DNA of 64,000 nucleotides. Origin: Diogma glabrata. Its lineage: Eukaryota > Arthropoda > Insecta > Diptera > Cylindrotomidae. The notes below the pieces were generated by a model that saw only the letters and a list, made by a program, of their open reading frames with translations, had not been told where the DNA came from and searched no databases. The DNA is taken from positions 46,028,235-46,092,234 of the forward strand of contig OY856187.1 of the NCBI GenBank assembly GCA_963693315.1, read 5' to 3'. A program made the translations under genes and the position numbers. Position 1 is the stretch's first letter, and every line of letters begins with the position of its first letter. Below are positions 35,701 to 49,400 of this stretch, in pieces.

Positions 35701-38700
35701 ACGATGGCAAAAGGTTTCAATCATTATGAGCAAGGTTTTATTAGTTTTTGGGGTACTTTGAACAAACGAGTGGAGGCTCCACCATTTTTTTCACTATATG
35801 ATTTTTATATTTGTTGGCCGCATACAACATTCGTTTTTAAAGCTTAATAACATCAGTACCTGATAATCGAATTGGATGAAACTTGGTATATAAGCATTTA
35901 GTACGGTTCACAACAGTTTCACATCTCAACTTCCAGTTTTCTGTGTCTTTATTCACACAACAGCCTACAATAGTGAAGTGATTATGATGAAGCTTAGAAA
36001 ACATGTTTCAATTAGTGTGAGAATATAACGATGAACTTTTGAAAAACATAGATCAAAGTGGCAGGGGTCCACCATGTAACTACTGACTTTTCCCGCATTG
36101 TTTTTAACATTTGTTGGGAGCATACAGACTTCTTTCATTAATTAATTTTGATAAGACATTAATCAAAGATGCAGATTTGAATGACAAAGATTAGTTTTTG
36201 TATGATACTGAGATAAGTGGTGGGGGCCGTACCATAGAATTTTTGTCTGTTGGGATACTACAGCTTTCTTTAATGATACTAAAGTTACTACAGCTTTCTT
36301 TAATTTTGATGAAGCAAAAGGTGAAGAATTGTAGGAGAAGGAACTAATAAGCTTTTGAACGATAATAGGCAAAGCGGTAAGGCCTCCGGCGCTCCTATTT
36401 TTTATAATTTTAACTACGCAAAATCCATAACAATAGTTAGCCATTAGTTGAAGTATTTTATGGATATTGTCTCACTATATATCCAGAATATTTTGTTTCC
36501 AAAGCTGTGGTGAGGCATGCATATCAATGAATATCTGCATTAGCGTCGCCAATATTTTTATTTATTTTTGACAATGTTTTTTACATACAAGATTTTATAA
36601 ATTGTGGTTAAGGTCGGTCACTACTGTAAAACGCCACAACAGACAAAGATAATCACAAAGTAGATTATATACACAGCAAAACTGTAGCAAAAGCTAAACA
36701 CTACAAGACGAGCTTTGACGACGACATTGTTACTTATTATATGAATTTTGTTACTATGAAATTAAACGATATGTTTTGAAGTGCGTATTTATATGGTTTT
36801 ATTTTAATTTAGAAAAAAAACACATAAATCAACTGTATTATCTAAGCACAAGATATGTTATCAGTTTTAAAATGTCACGATTCTTGTCGTTTATATTTTT
36901 GAGCATAAATCAGAAAATATTTTTGGTTAATCACCTTAGAACAAAAATTGAAATTATTGAAACTATGTCCAACTAAGTTCGAAAGTTAAGTAGTTAAGCA
37001 CGTGACTTGACATACAATTCGACATACAAGCCGAAAACTTTTTGTAAGAAATGTTACTTCTGACATTTGAGAGAGCTACAAACTTCCCTTCTCTTCAAGA
37101 CAAACTCGAAATATTGGATCGTTCATCTTATTCCAAGCATCATCGCATATTTATTTATTTATGATTATAACCTGTCAACAATACCACCATTAGTTTGTGG
37201 TCTGAACAACTCATAGTTAATAGAAATCCGATGGTGTTCTGGCTCATCATTTGGCGTTCATTTCGGTCTTGCTTCTCAATCAAAGTTTGGTAGAGTTAAC
37301 TTGGCAACGATTTATTTTTCTTAAAAAGACGTACAACAATATAAATGTCCAAGTATATTAGATTTGGACAATTTTCAAACACAAACTGATAAGTAATTTG
37401 TAATATAATTGATAACATCTCTGTTCGAATTTCAGCAAGTATTCACAGTGCAGCTTCGCCCATTGGTTCTTTCATTTCTGGATCTTTGATGGAACGATTC
37501 GGAAGGAAACCAACATTAATTGGATCAGCTGTTCCATTAATTATAGGATGGGTGATGATAGCCAATGCTGGTTCACATATGATTTTATTAGTTGGACGAA
37601 CTGTTGTAGGTATTGCGGTCGGACTTATTTCAGCACCTGCTAAGGTAAACTAAATTAACAGCTTGAATATTCAATAATTGTTTTTTGTTTCGGGTTGTTT
37701 TTCTCTAAACTTATAAAATATCAATAGTTTCTTAGGGTTCTATTTTTTTTTTTTTATTTTTTTTTTTTTTATTCTATGTTAGGCGTGTTTAGTGTTAACC
37801 AATATAGATCAACGTCTCTGAATATCCGAAGATACCATGCTAACTAAGGAACTAGGGCTTGAAAGTATTATTCAATTTTCTTTGAGGAATTTATTAATGT
37901 TGATCTTAAAGTTTTGAGGATTAAAATTATCAGGAAAGACCCACGCCGGTAAGGCATTCCAGAGATGAGAAACTCTGTTAAAAAAATCGCGTTGAAAAGC
38001 GACAGTTCTACACCTAGTCACTCGAACCGTAAAAGGATGGGCTGATATTGAAGCTCTAGTGAAACGCGCGAAGTTTGCTGGTTCAGGCAAAATCGATTTG
38101 ATCTCCGCAGACGTCCGTTCGTCCATAATATACTTGTAAAATACCGTCAAATCAGCGACGTCTCTTCTATGTTGCAAGGAATCAAGTTCGTTAGTAAGAG
38201 TCGAGTTGCCGATCAATTTAACAGCTCTCCGCTGTACAGAATCAAGACATTTCAAACTACTTATGTAAGCTCCTCCCCATATGTGAGAACAATACTCCAT
38301 CCAGGGACGAATAAATGATTTATATATTAAAAGAAGCTGCTCGCTATTAAAAACCTTACGACAACGACCCAAAAATCCTAATTTTTGAACAGCGTTCTTT
38401 GCTAGGCTAAAAATATGAGAATTCCATTTCATACTATTTTCAATCTCAACTCCTAGAAGTCTAATAGATTCTTTCTCTTCAAGATTATTTGAATCAAACT
38501 TTAATAAAAATGGATTAGGTGTTGATAACCTAGAAAAATGGCAAACTTGAGTTTTACTTGTGTTGAATTCAACACTGTTAGCAACTCCCCAATCTAAGAT
38601 GGTTTTTAAATCAATATTTAATGAGTCTATCAAGTTTGATCTAGCGATATTAAGATTTGATGGTGCATACAAATTTGGCATTTCATGTGACGCATGAAGT

Positions 38701-40449
38701 GTGCTATCATCAGCAAAACTATGGATGGGATTAACTGTTGAACCTAGCAAGTCATTAATATAGAGAAGAAAAAGAGTAGGTGATAAAGCGGAACCTTGAG
38801 GAACACCAGCGTTAGTTGAAAAGATATTCGATGAAACACCATCAACATTGACCTGAAATTTGCGCTCGGAAATAAAGCTTTGTAACCAAGAAATAAGTTG
38901 CTCATCTAAGCCGTAGCATCTCAATTTGCAAATAAGATTGTTGTGCCATACTTTGTCAAACGCTTTGGCAATATCAAGTGCAACGCCAAAGGTCTCACCA
39001 TGGTTTTCAAACGACTTGTTCCAGATATGCGTGACAAAAGAGAGTAAATCTCCCGTCGCTCTTCCTTTACGGAATCCGTATTGTCTTTCATTAAGTAATT
39101 TTGACGACTCTAAGAAGCTCATAATATTAAAATTAACATATTTCTCAAATACTTTAGAAACAACCGACAAAATTGATATATGTCTGTAGTTTCTTGGATC
39201 CGTTTTAGCGCCCTTCTTTGGAACTGGTTGTACACTAGCTATTTTCCATATATCAGGAAAAAACCCTTTCTTATATGACAAATAGAAAATTTTAGTTAGG
39301 ATTGGTGCTAACTCTTTAGCAAAAGTTTTAAGGATAATTGGAGGAATGCTATCAGGTCCAGATGCCTTATTAGTATTGATTTGTAAGAGCATTTTCCGAA
39401 TGACATTTTTACGAAAAATAATCCGCCCCATTTTGTTAGAAACTCTAGGAATTGGTATAGGTAGAAAATTGGGTTCTACTAATGTAGAATTTAATGAAAA
39501 GCAGTTATCTAATAAATTAGCCTTTTCTTTGGGGTCAATAATAGGTATGTCTCTATCAATAAGAGGAGGTATAGAAGACTTACAAAAATTTCCTTGAACA
39601 GCCTTGGCGGTTTTATAAAAATTTCGTGAACCAGTAGGGTGCTCAGCAAATTTATTAGCTTTTTTCCTAATAAATAGATGTTTCTCTGCATCTATTAATT
39701 TTCTACATAAATTTCTTTCTATTCGGTATAATCTAAGGTTTTCATCAGACTTGTTTTGAATAAACTTTTGAAAAGCCTTTTTTTTAATTTTTATTGCTTT
39801 TTTGCATTTACTTGAAAACCATCGATCAACCTTCGGAACAATCAAACTATTTGGAACAAACCTACTCATACCCATTAGTAATATTTTTGAAAAATTAGAA
39901 GCAACAATGTTTGGATCTTGGCTGGAAAGACAATTGCGTTTCCAGGGAAACCATTTAAAGAAATCTCTAAGTCCCTGCCAATTTGCAGCTTTATAATCCC
40001 AAACAAGACGAGGATTAGCTTTAAACTGTTTAGGTACTTGTATATTTAAATGTGTGGAGATCAAATTATGATCTGATCCACCCAAAGGCTCTGATACTTT
40101 AAATTGAACCAACGTAGGGTCATTTATCAAAAACAAATCGAGCAAGTTACTTTTTTGGCCAAGAATGTCAGGAACTCTGGTAGGCTGATCTATTATCTGA
40201 GTGAAATTATGATAAAGAGCAAAAAGTTCAGCTTCTTTACCTAATTCATCAGTTTTAGAGCTGTGTGTAAGCCATTCTTTATTATGAACATTGAAATCAC
40301 CAAGAACTATAATTTTAGCGTTAGGATATACAGTCAACCTATCTATCTTTTCAGATAGGTCATGAAATAAATTTATTTTTTTTTTTGTTTTTTTTTATTT
40401 TTTTTTTTTTTATAATTAATTTTTTTTTTTTTTATTTATTTATTTTTTT

Positions 40450-40480
<31 letters not shown>

Positions 40481-43400
40481 TTTATTTAATTTATTTTTTT
40501 TTTTTTTTTTTTTATTTATTTATTTTTTTTTTTTTTTTTTTTATTTATTTATATTTTTTATTTTTTTTTTATCTATGGGTGAAACTGCAATTACTGTACA
40601 TCTGTACACTTACTGTACACTTATAATCGGTTACATCTCGTAAACTATATAGATCCTACTAACCTGAAATTTAATGTAAGTCTAAAAATCATGTACCAAT
40701 TTCTTTTTAACATGGCTTTGATGTTTTTGTACCGCGTCAAATTAGGTATCATATGATAAGATAATAGCTCAGAATGCTTAAGCGATTTATTTCAAAATTT
40801 TCCTTGTCACAGTTGTCTTTGTTATTTCGAAAAGCTGACTGTCTGCCATGTTTTCCTTCCTCACTTGTTACCGAACCCATTGAATCGAAGAATTTGAAAC
40901 AGATTTACAATGATGAAAAATTGAGTAAATTATAAACGAAAAGTATAGGGACTTGTCTAATAATCATATATAATATCACGAGTCGTCAAATAATAGTCGA
41001 TTATTTTTAATAATCATTATTACGAATGTCATTTGAAGTACCTCAAAGAATTTTGAAGAATTTTTAACCTCAAATGACATGAGTGGTAATGTTGAAAAAT
41101 AATCGACTAATAATTTGCGACAAGTTATATTTAGCAGACAATTTAACGAACAGAAATAGTAACATTATTTCATACAACGTAATCCTTTGTTGTCATTTTT
41201 TCTTCTAACAAAATTAAATATTATTTCATCTTAGTAGGCGCATAAATTTTATAAATTTGTAATTTATTTTTGACAAATAAACATAAACATGCAATCATTT
41301 ATGAACGAAAACGGACATTTTTATTATTTGCAAATTGCATTTTTACATAATTTTGTATTATTGAATAATTTGTAGAAAAAATTTTATTTAGAAACTAATA
41401 ATTATCTTTTAAACAAAATTATAAATAAAAAAAAATTATCTCATTAAGAAATATAAATTATCTCAATATCTCTAGTTTTAAATTAATATATTAAGTAGGC
41501 CGAAAATAGTCACTATAATTCGCTGTTCCTTCGCACCAGAGAAAAATAACCGATATAATACGTTTTGATTTGTTATAAAATAGTAAATGAAGCGTTTATA
41601 GTGGACCTTATCGAAACTTTATTTAGTGAGTTGAATTGTCACAATTATATTTTTTGAACGACTAAGAATGATAAGGGAAAAAATATAATTTTTAGCATGG
41701 TCGAGTGTGAATAATTTCACACCGACAAGTTTTTGAAATATTAACAAAAATATGCGATTTGTCTATGTCACCTAGCTTTAAAAAATGCAAATAGATAAAA
41801 TATCTTTAAAATATGAAAGATGACACCACAAACTTACAAAAAAAAATTGCTTGAGTTCAGGGTGATCAAAAATTTTGCAAATTCGACCTATTTTGATTTA
41901 TTACTGAATAGATCGATTATTTGCATTTGATGAAATTCGTGATCTGGACGACTGACACTAAACCATATAGTTGGTATACAAGTAATATAAGGGAAATAAA
42001 AATTAGCTGCTAGAAAAAATTTAAAGTGTTTAATTTGAGAAAAGATTTCTGAAAATTCAAATTCAGGTAACTTTTTGCGTACAAGATTAAAAAAATTACG
42101 AAATAAATTTTTTAAACAGTCGAGCATTTTTGAATTTTTATTCACAATAAGAAAGTTCCAACCTTATCGTAAAATATGCCAAAATTTAAAGAAAGAAATG
42201 GTTTTTGTATTAAAGATATTATTTTTTAAAGAATTCATCTCAGGTCAAAAATTTTACTTATAACACTAAAATGTTTGACATGGGATGTACATCTTTAAAA
42301 ATTAATATCTTTAGAACAAAACCAGATTATTCTTTTGAATTTAGGTTAGTTTTAGGATAATTTCGGTAGACCAGTTTTTTACCTTTCCATTGCACATAAA
42401 ACCAATGATATCAGGTGACCCCTTCTTTGGTCATTTAATTTCAAAGCTATCCTTAATTAAAATTTCGGACTACCCTGTTCTCAAACTGAACACTTTAAAC
42501 TTTTAATAAATAACAATTATTTTTTATTTCACTTATACTACTTTTATGCCAAATATTGAGACGGTTGAAAATGGTCGGTTTCATAGTCAGTCGTCCAAAT
42601 CACGAATTTTATCTAAAACTAAAATGTTTAACCTGAGATGAACATCTTCAAAAATTAATAAGTTCTATCTTGGAATTTTGTGGCATTTTTTAGAGTAAGG
42701 AGAGATATTTCATATTGATGACAAAAACACAGAAATGCTTGACCTTAAAAGTCTTATAAAAGTCCCAAGTTTTTAAATGTCTATGACGTAATATTTTTAA
42801 CAGTGTAAGGAAAAAGTTTACTATATATTTACTAAACAATTGAAATCGCAGTTTGATTTTAAAGTTACGAGTTTGAATTTCCAGAAATCTGCTGAACCAC
42901 CCTGTTCTCGGAACGCTACTCTCATTTTTCTATTTTATGTCTCAACTTTGAATTTTTATTTCATTAATAATATAAAAATTTGTAAGTAACTGGATATGAG
43001 ATATTTAGTCTGATTGGAATTCGAGAGCGAAACTCCAATCCATAGAGGTCTGTTTTTGTCTATAGTTCTTTGCATTCGTAAATATGACATTTTTCATTAG
43101 AGAGTGGAAATTGGCAATAGAGTTAGTTGTAAATGCACCCTTTTTCAGAAGCAACTTTTTGTAAAAAAAAAAATTTCTATCTAAATGGTTTGTTTAAAAA
43201 CATTTGTTGTTATGCCAAAAATGTTAAAACCAAAAAAAATAGATGAATTTTGAAAAGTTTTGAATTTTTTTGGTGTTTTGCCAATAACTTTTTTTTTGGT
43301 CAGAGGTGAGGATAAATAATTGGGCTATTATTTTGAAAACGTACATCGAAAAAAAACAACTATGTTTTAAAAATCTGAAATTTTGATATTTTGTTGGTAT

Positions 43401-46400
43401 TGACGAAAGAAAAAAAGTAATTTCTGCTCTTATTTTTTGTGTACTCTGAATCGGAGTTATGCGCGGTTGAATTTTTGAGGCTTTTTCACGTAGTTTTGGT
43501 TATGGTGTCAATGTTTTGTGAATAGGTGCCACAAATTTCATCCGACTTAAGTATATTTTTGCAAGTAAAAAGGAAAATAATTGAATAATTGAAATAAGTA
43601 AGTTTAAAATTACTAACTTTTCTCTTTTCCGCTATGCGGCGCGTAAAACCTTGGTTTACTTCAAAGCTCATATCTCAAAAAGTCCCTTTTTTTTGTTTTG
43701 TTTTTCACAAATTTTAAAGTAAACATATGCAGCTAGGAAATTGAGAAATAAGAGGTCAGCAATTCAATATGGATTTTTTCTTACGATTTTTTAAAGTTTG
43801 GTATATGAAAAATTCTCATGTGTTTTTTTGTTAAGTTAATAATCCTGTACTAAATGTGGATCTAATAAATTAAACATTTCATATTTTAACACCTGCAATA
43901 AATTTGAACCATTTTCTGTGTATTTCTGATTGAGAAACAGGTTTTTATTCAGAATAAGAATTGGAGATCCCAATGATCGAAGATTTTGTTATAATTTCAA
44001 CATCACCAACACTAAACATTAGAAAAAAACATTGAAAAAATATTTTTTCTATAAACATTATAATTTAATCATTATTATAAATAAATACATTAAAAAATTA
44101 ATTTACATATTGTTTTTGCCTTTAAATTGAAATATTTATGATCATCAGAAAAAGAAAACATTATGGCAATTATTTTATCGGGTGTAGTGTTATCCGGTAA
44201 AAAACAGTGGAATCCTTGAGTTCCAGTTATGGTTTTAATGTCCGAAAACCGCACCGAAAGAAATTGTTCCTGTAGTTCGATATCTTCTGAAGACACATAT
44301 GAAAACTTCATAACGTGGTTGGTTTTTTTCGACCAAATTTCCGCCCATTCAGACAATTCCCTTGCTGTTGATATTTTTTCTCCTCTAAGCGAAGCTCTCC
44401 GGGCTTCTCTTTTAAGTGTTCCTCCAATCCCATCGGATGGACCATTCCGTGGGCAGTTGCAAAGAAATGCCATTCTGCAGGTATTTTAAAATCATCAATA
44501 TGTTTGCAGAGATTTATGAAATTCTTCTAATTTTTATATTGAGCTGCTGAACCATCAGTAAAATATAAAATTTTTTTGATACTTGGATATATTTCTTGCT
44601 GTTTGTCAATGAATTCAATACACCTTTCCTGGTATTTATGAACTGCAACTGTGTTATGCATTAAATGATCAGATATAATGACAAAAGATAAGACCACTAG
44701 TTTATCATTACATGATTTGTAGTAAACTACGATTGGGTGGATTGTGGCTTGAACTTTATTGAAATGTGCAGCTTGTATCTCATTCTGCGTTATCATTGAG
44801 TAGTTTTCTGAAAAATCCATAATAAATATGTATTCGCCGTGACGTAAGTTTTGTTTCGTATCCTTAAGAAACTTTGACTGCTGCCTTCCGATGAAATCAT
44901 GAATTTTTAATTTGTTTACCGATGTATGTACTAAATCTTCTACAAATTCTTCCTTATTTTTTTCCATGCGTTCTAACGAACATCGCATTAACCATTTCTC
45001 ATAATGTATTTCTTCGTAAAATTCAAGAGATTCCAAAATTGTTTCTGTGTAAGCTTCCACGATATTTTTACAATCATTGCATATATTTGTTGCACAATCC
45101 ACTGTATTATTAGAACAACTCAGTTTCTTAAGCAGATCTTTTTCATTTTTTACTAAATTTAAGAGCGGCTTACATACACATTAAACGTACATTTTCATGT
45201 ATCATGCATATACAGACATTGTGTGCTCCGGTAGGTCCGGCTAAAATATATTCCTTCGGTCGCAACGTAGTGAACTTTGAGAAGCTGATTTTGACATCTT
45301 TGTTTTCTTCCAAGAACATTTCGTAGATGTCGGTGAGGGCCCATAACACCAACCGTTTTGATTTCCTAATTTTTGTTGATCCTTCTGTAATAGTAACAAC
45401 ATCTTTAAGGCCAGGCATTGTTCTACTAATTTCCTCTGATAAGAAGTATGTTTGAATTTGTTTTACTATATTTTGTGACAAACTGTGCACTTGTTTGCTT
45501 TGAGGCCAACTGTAAGGACCTACTGTTTCCAACAGATCCATGGCGAATTCTACCAGTCGTCTTGATGCATTAAATTCATCCTGGATACGTTGATTTGACC
45601 AAAATTTACGTGGTAGAGTTGTCAACAAAAACACTTGTTTTGATTTAGAGCTGGCATCTTTAAATTCTTCTTTAAGGTTCATAAGCCATGATGTATATTC
45701 ACATTCCTCGTTTGGTGATAACACTTTAACTGAATCTACTTGAAATATTCTTTGACTTATTGCCGATGTGGCACTTGCAATTTTTTTATAACTTCCTCTT
45801 GTAATATGTTTTTGTTTGATAGGAGATTCGGCTAACCTTCCAAGAACATTGTTAATATCTTCTAAAATGTCATTAAGTTGTTCAGGAACTGGTGGAGATA
45901 TAGTATCAACCGAAACTGGTGATGGATCTAAAGATGCTGGAGGTATTTGAATATATTCGTTCGTTGGAACATTTTCAACATCCTGATTTATAGAAATAAT
46001 TTCACTATCGATAGTTTCCGAACATGAAAGCTGCTGTCTAGAAAATATTAGTTGCATATGAATTTTTATTCATTTTAATAAAATAATTAAATTTACCTTA
46101 TTTTTATAGATATAAGTGCGACATGTTTCACATATAAACTGGTCATCACGCAAAGTAAAATTTAGGGTCGCAGCTTTTTGAATAACAGCTGGTGTGACCA
46201 GTTTCACATATTTTGGTGTCCGCTTATGATTTTTAAAACCGTACAAGTTACAGCACAATTTGAAAAGCATTTCTATTATTATCTTTTCTAAACGTTATGT
46301 CTTCTAAATATTTTTGAATATACTTGCTATAAGGCAATCACATCAATATATATATATATACCCTTTAAATAGTTTTGACATAGGTAGAATCAGGTAAAAT

Positions 46401-49400
46401 TAGGTACGTACAATTTAATATATTTTGATTGGATGCAAGCATAATTTGGTCAAAAACCGTTTGTGGGCGTCATTAGAAATTTTAAATATTAAAATTATGA
46501 GTCTCTAATGAGATTTTAATTAGTAAAAAGGGGCTGAATAGACATTTTTTAAAATGAATAAACATTTTACAGACCCTTTTAATAATTTAAATTCCTTTAT
46601 TTTACCACTTAACTTAAATTAATTTTTAATAAGTTTTTAACCATTTAACCGCACAGAAAATAGTTCAAATTTATTGCAGGTGTTAAAATATGAAACGTTT
46701 AATTTATTAGATCCACATTTAGTACAGGATTATTAACTTAACAAAAAAACACATGTGAATTTTTCATATACCAAACTTTAAAAAATCGTAAGAAAAAATC
46801 CATATTGAATTGCTGACCTTTTATTTCTCAATTTCCTAGCTGCATATGTTTACTTTAAAATTTGTGAAAAACAAAACAAAAAAAAGGGACTTTTTGAGAT
46901 ATGAGCTTTGAAGTAAACCAAGGTTTTACGCGCCGCCTAGCGGAAAAGACAAAAGTTAGTAATTTTAAACTTACTTATTTCAATTATTCAATTATTTTCC
47001 TTTTTACTTGCAAAAATATACTTAAGTCGGATGAAATTTGTGGCACCTATTCACAAAACATTGACACCATAACCAAAACTACGTGAAAAAGCCTCAAAAA
47101 TTCAACCGCGCATAACTCCGATTCAGAGTACACAAAAAATAAAAGCAGAAATTACTTTTTTCCTTTCATACCAACAAAATATCAAAATTTCAGATTTTTT
47201 AAAAATCAAAAATTTAAAAATCAACAAAAAATGTACGTTTAGAAAATAATAGCCCTGCTAGATCAAAGAAAGTAGACAAAATTTCCTTCAAAATGCTGGT
47301 TCGAAATTTTGTTTCTAAAAAATTTACCGAATTGTCACTCGAACATGATATTCTGATATTTTTTGAAGCAAATTCGATTTTCGAGCGATTCGATTTTCGT
47401 GCGATTTTCTATTGGAAAAAATTTATATATTCGAGTATCATCCACAAATACTTCTGTTTGATCGTAACGTTTCAAATTGCAATAAGGATATCGGAATCGA
47501 ATGAGGTGCTAAGGTCAAGAGTTCAACTCCTGGAGTGGTACATTTTTTTATTGTTTTTTTAAATTTTTATTAAATACCATTAAAATTATTGTTTTTTTAC
47601 TCATGACTTCATAAAAATTTCTTTTTACGAATTTTAAAATATTGATCGATAATGCAGTTTTTTTAAGTTATCGCTACTGTTTTTTTCCGTTTCGTTGAAA
47701 TTATTTTTATTTCCCACATTTAAAATTATTTGGTATTAGCCAACACACAACTTTATTTAAAACTCAACTTTTCAAATACAATTCGTATTCATCATCAGGA
47801 GGATAAAAATTAAATGGCTTTAAAATGACACATCACAGTCGTGATGGTCTTTTAAAGTCATTTAATTTTTATCCTCCTGATGATGAATACGAATTGTATT
47901 CGAAACGTTGAGTTTTAAATAAAGTTGTGTGTTGGCTAATACCAAATAATTTTAAATGTATAAAATCATTTAAGCCAAATAAAAATAAAAATAATATTTT
48001 TATTTCGATATTAACAAGAAAATTAATTATTTTTTTTGGCAGGCAGTCCTAAAAATAATAAAATATTGGTTTTCCCATCATTATTTTCCATAATTTCATT
48101 CCCATGAAATAAAATAAGAAAAAAAACTATATTTGAGTATGTACCTATTTCTCTTTCACTATGAGTTGATAGTTTTCTGACAAACGATTGATTTAAACAC
48201 AAGGGGCGTTATGCGATTTTGCATAGGGAAAAATTTATATATTCGAGCCATCAAGCATACTTCGAGTCATAAAGTTAATAATAATAATAATAATCGAGTC
48301 ATCATAAATACTCATAATTTTTTGGAAAATTCCTCAAGCAAGTGGTATTGATAATAGCCCTCGGCCTTTTATCAATATGCTTTTATCAATATACTTGCTT
48401 TCGAAATTTTTGACAAAAAACTATTTCGAATTATCACCGCCCTTGGGAAATTAGTACTGTTAAGTTTTAAAATTATTAGAGTTGTGTTTTGTATGAAAGC
48501 CCATGTACATTTTTGAAATGTTTTTCCTATCTCCCATATGTAGTGCCAAATTTATATTGAACTTCACATGCAACCATACAATACAAATTTAAAAATATCT
48601 ATTAATAATTTGGTGTTAATAATTTGGGATGCTATTAGATTAAACAGTTTAACATACTACTGTATTATATCCGCATATAAAACACTTGAAGAAAATTATT
48701 ATTTATTATTCAGTTATTGTTAAGGTCACCAAAAAATTAAATTTAATAACAAAATAAAAGTTCCTTGACTTTGAGTATGAACATTTTTTCCTATTCAACA
48801 TCAATAATTTTACTACGATTTATTTGTTGTTGTTTTATTTCATAAAAATTTAACTTCATTGATGTTCAAAATAAAAGAAAATGGACAAGCATGTTCACAG
48901 TATGTAATGTATGTGCTTTAATATCGCTTTCTTAAAGTTTTTTTCTTATTTCATTTATTTATATTAAATGATTATTATTGTTTTGTTCGGAAAACATATA
49001 TGTGCTTCTATCAATAAATGAATGTGATAACAAACAGAATTGACCATGACACAGTTTCTGGTTAGTGTAAACAGAATTTGTTTGTCTATGTTTTGGGTTG
49101 TTGCATAATTTCGTGTTGTTTTTCGGCAAAGGGTTGTATGCTTGCTTCTTTTTATTCCTCTGATTTTTGACAAATTTGCCTAGACTGCACAACTGTAGAC
49201 TAAGATGAGGAACATGATCAACCAAAGAGATGATTATCTTTCACAACCTAATTTTATTTTTTTGATTTTGAAATTTTTGTGGAAATTAATACGAAAAAAA
49301 AATTTCACTGCCATCAGGTTCAATTCAATTAGCGGAAGGTTGAGATCTAAAACGTATTATGGGATAGTTAAATTATATTCTCGAAAGTGTCATGTTTTAA

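Noticed and set aside
35459..35761. 100-codon ORF on +
   Set aside because: Runs straight through the 88 bp palindrome and a repeated block; composition and lack of homology argue against coding.
43486..47086. Two near-identical 61-codon ORFs (43486-43671 on -, 46901-47086 on +)
   Set aside because: They lie within the terminal inverted repeats of the long-TIR transposon and reflect arm identity, not two genes.
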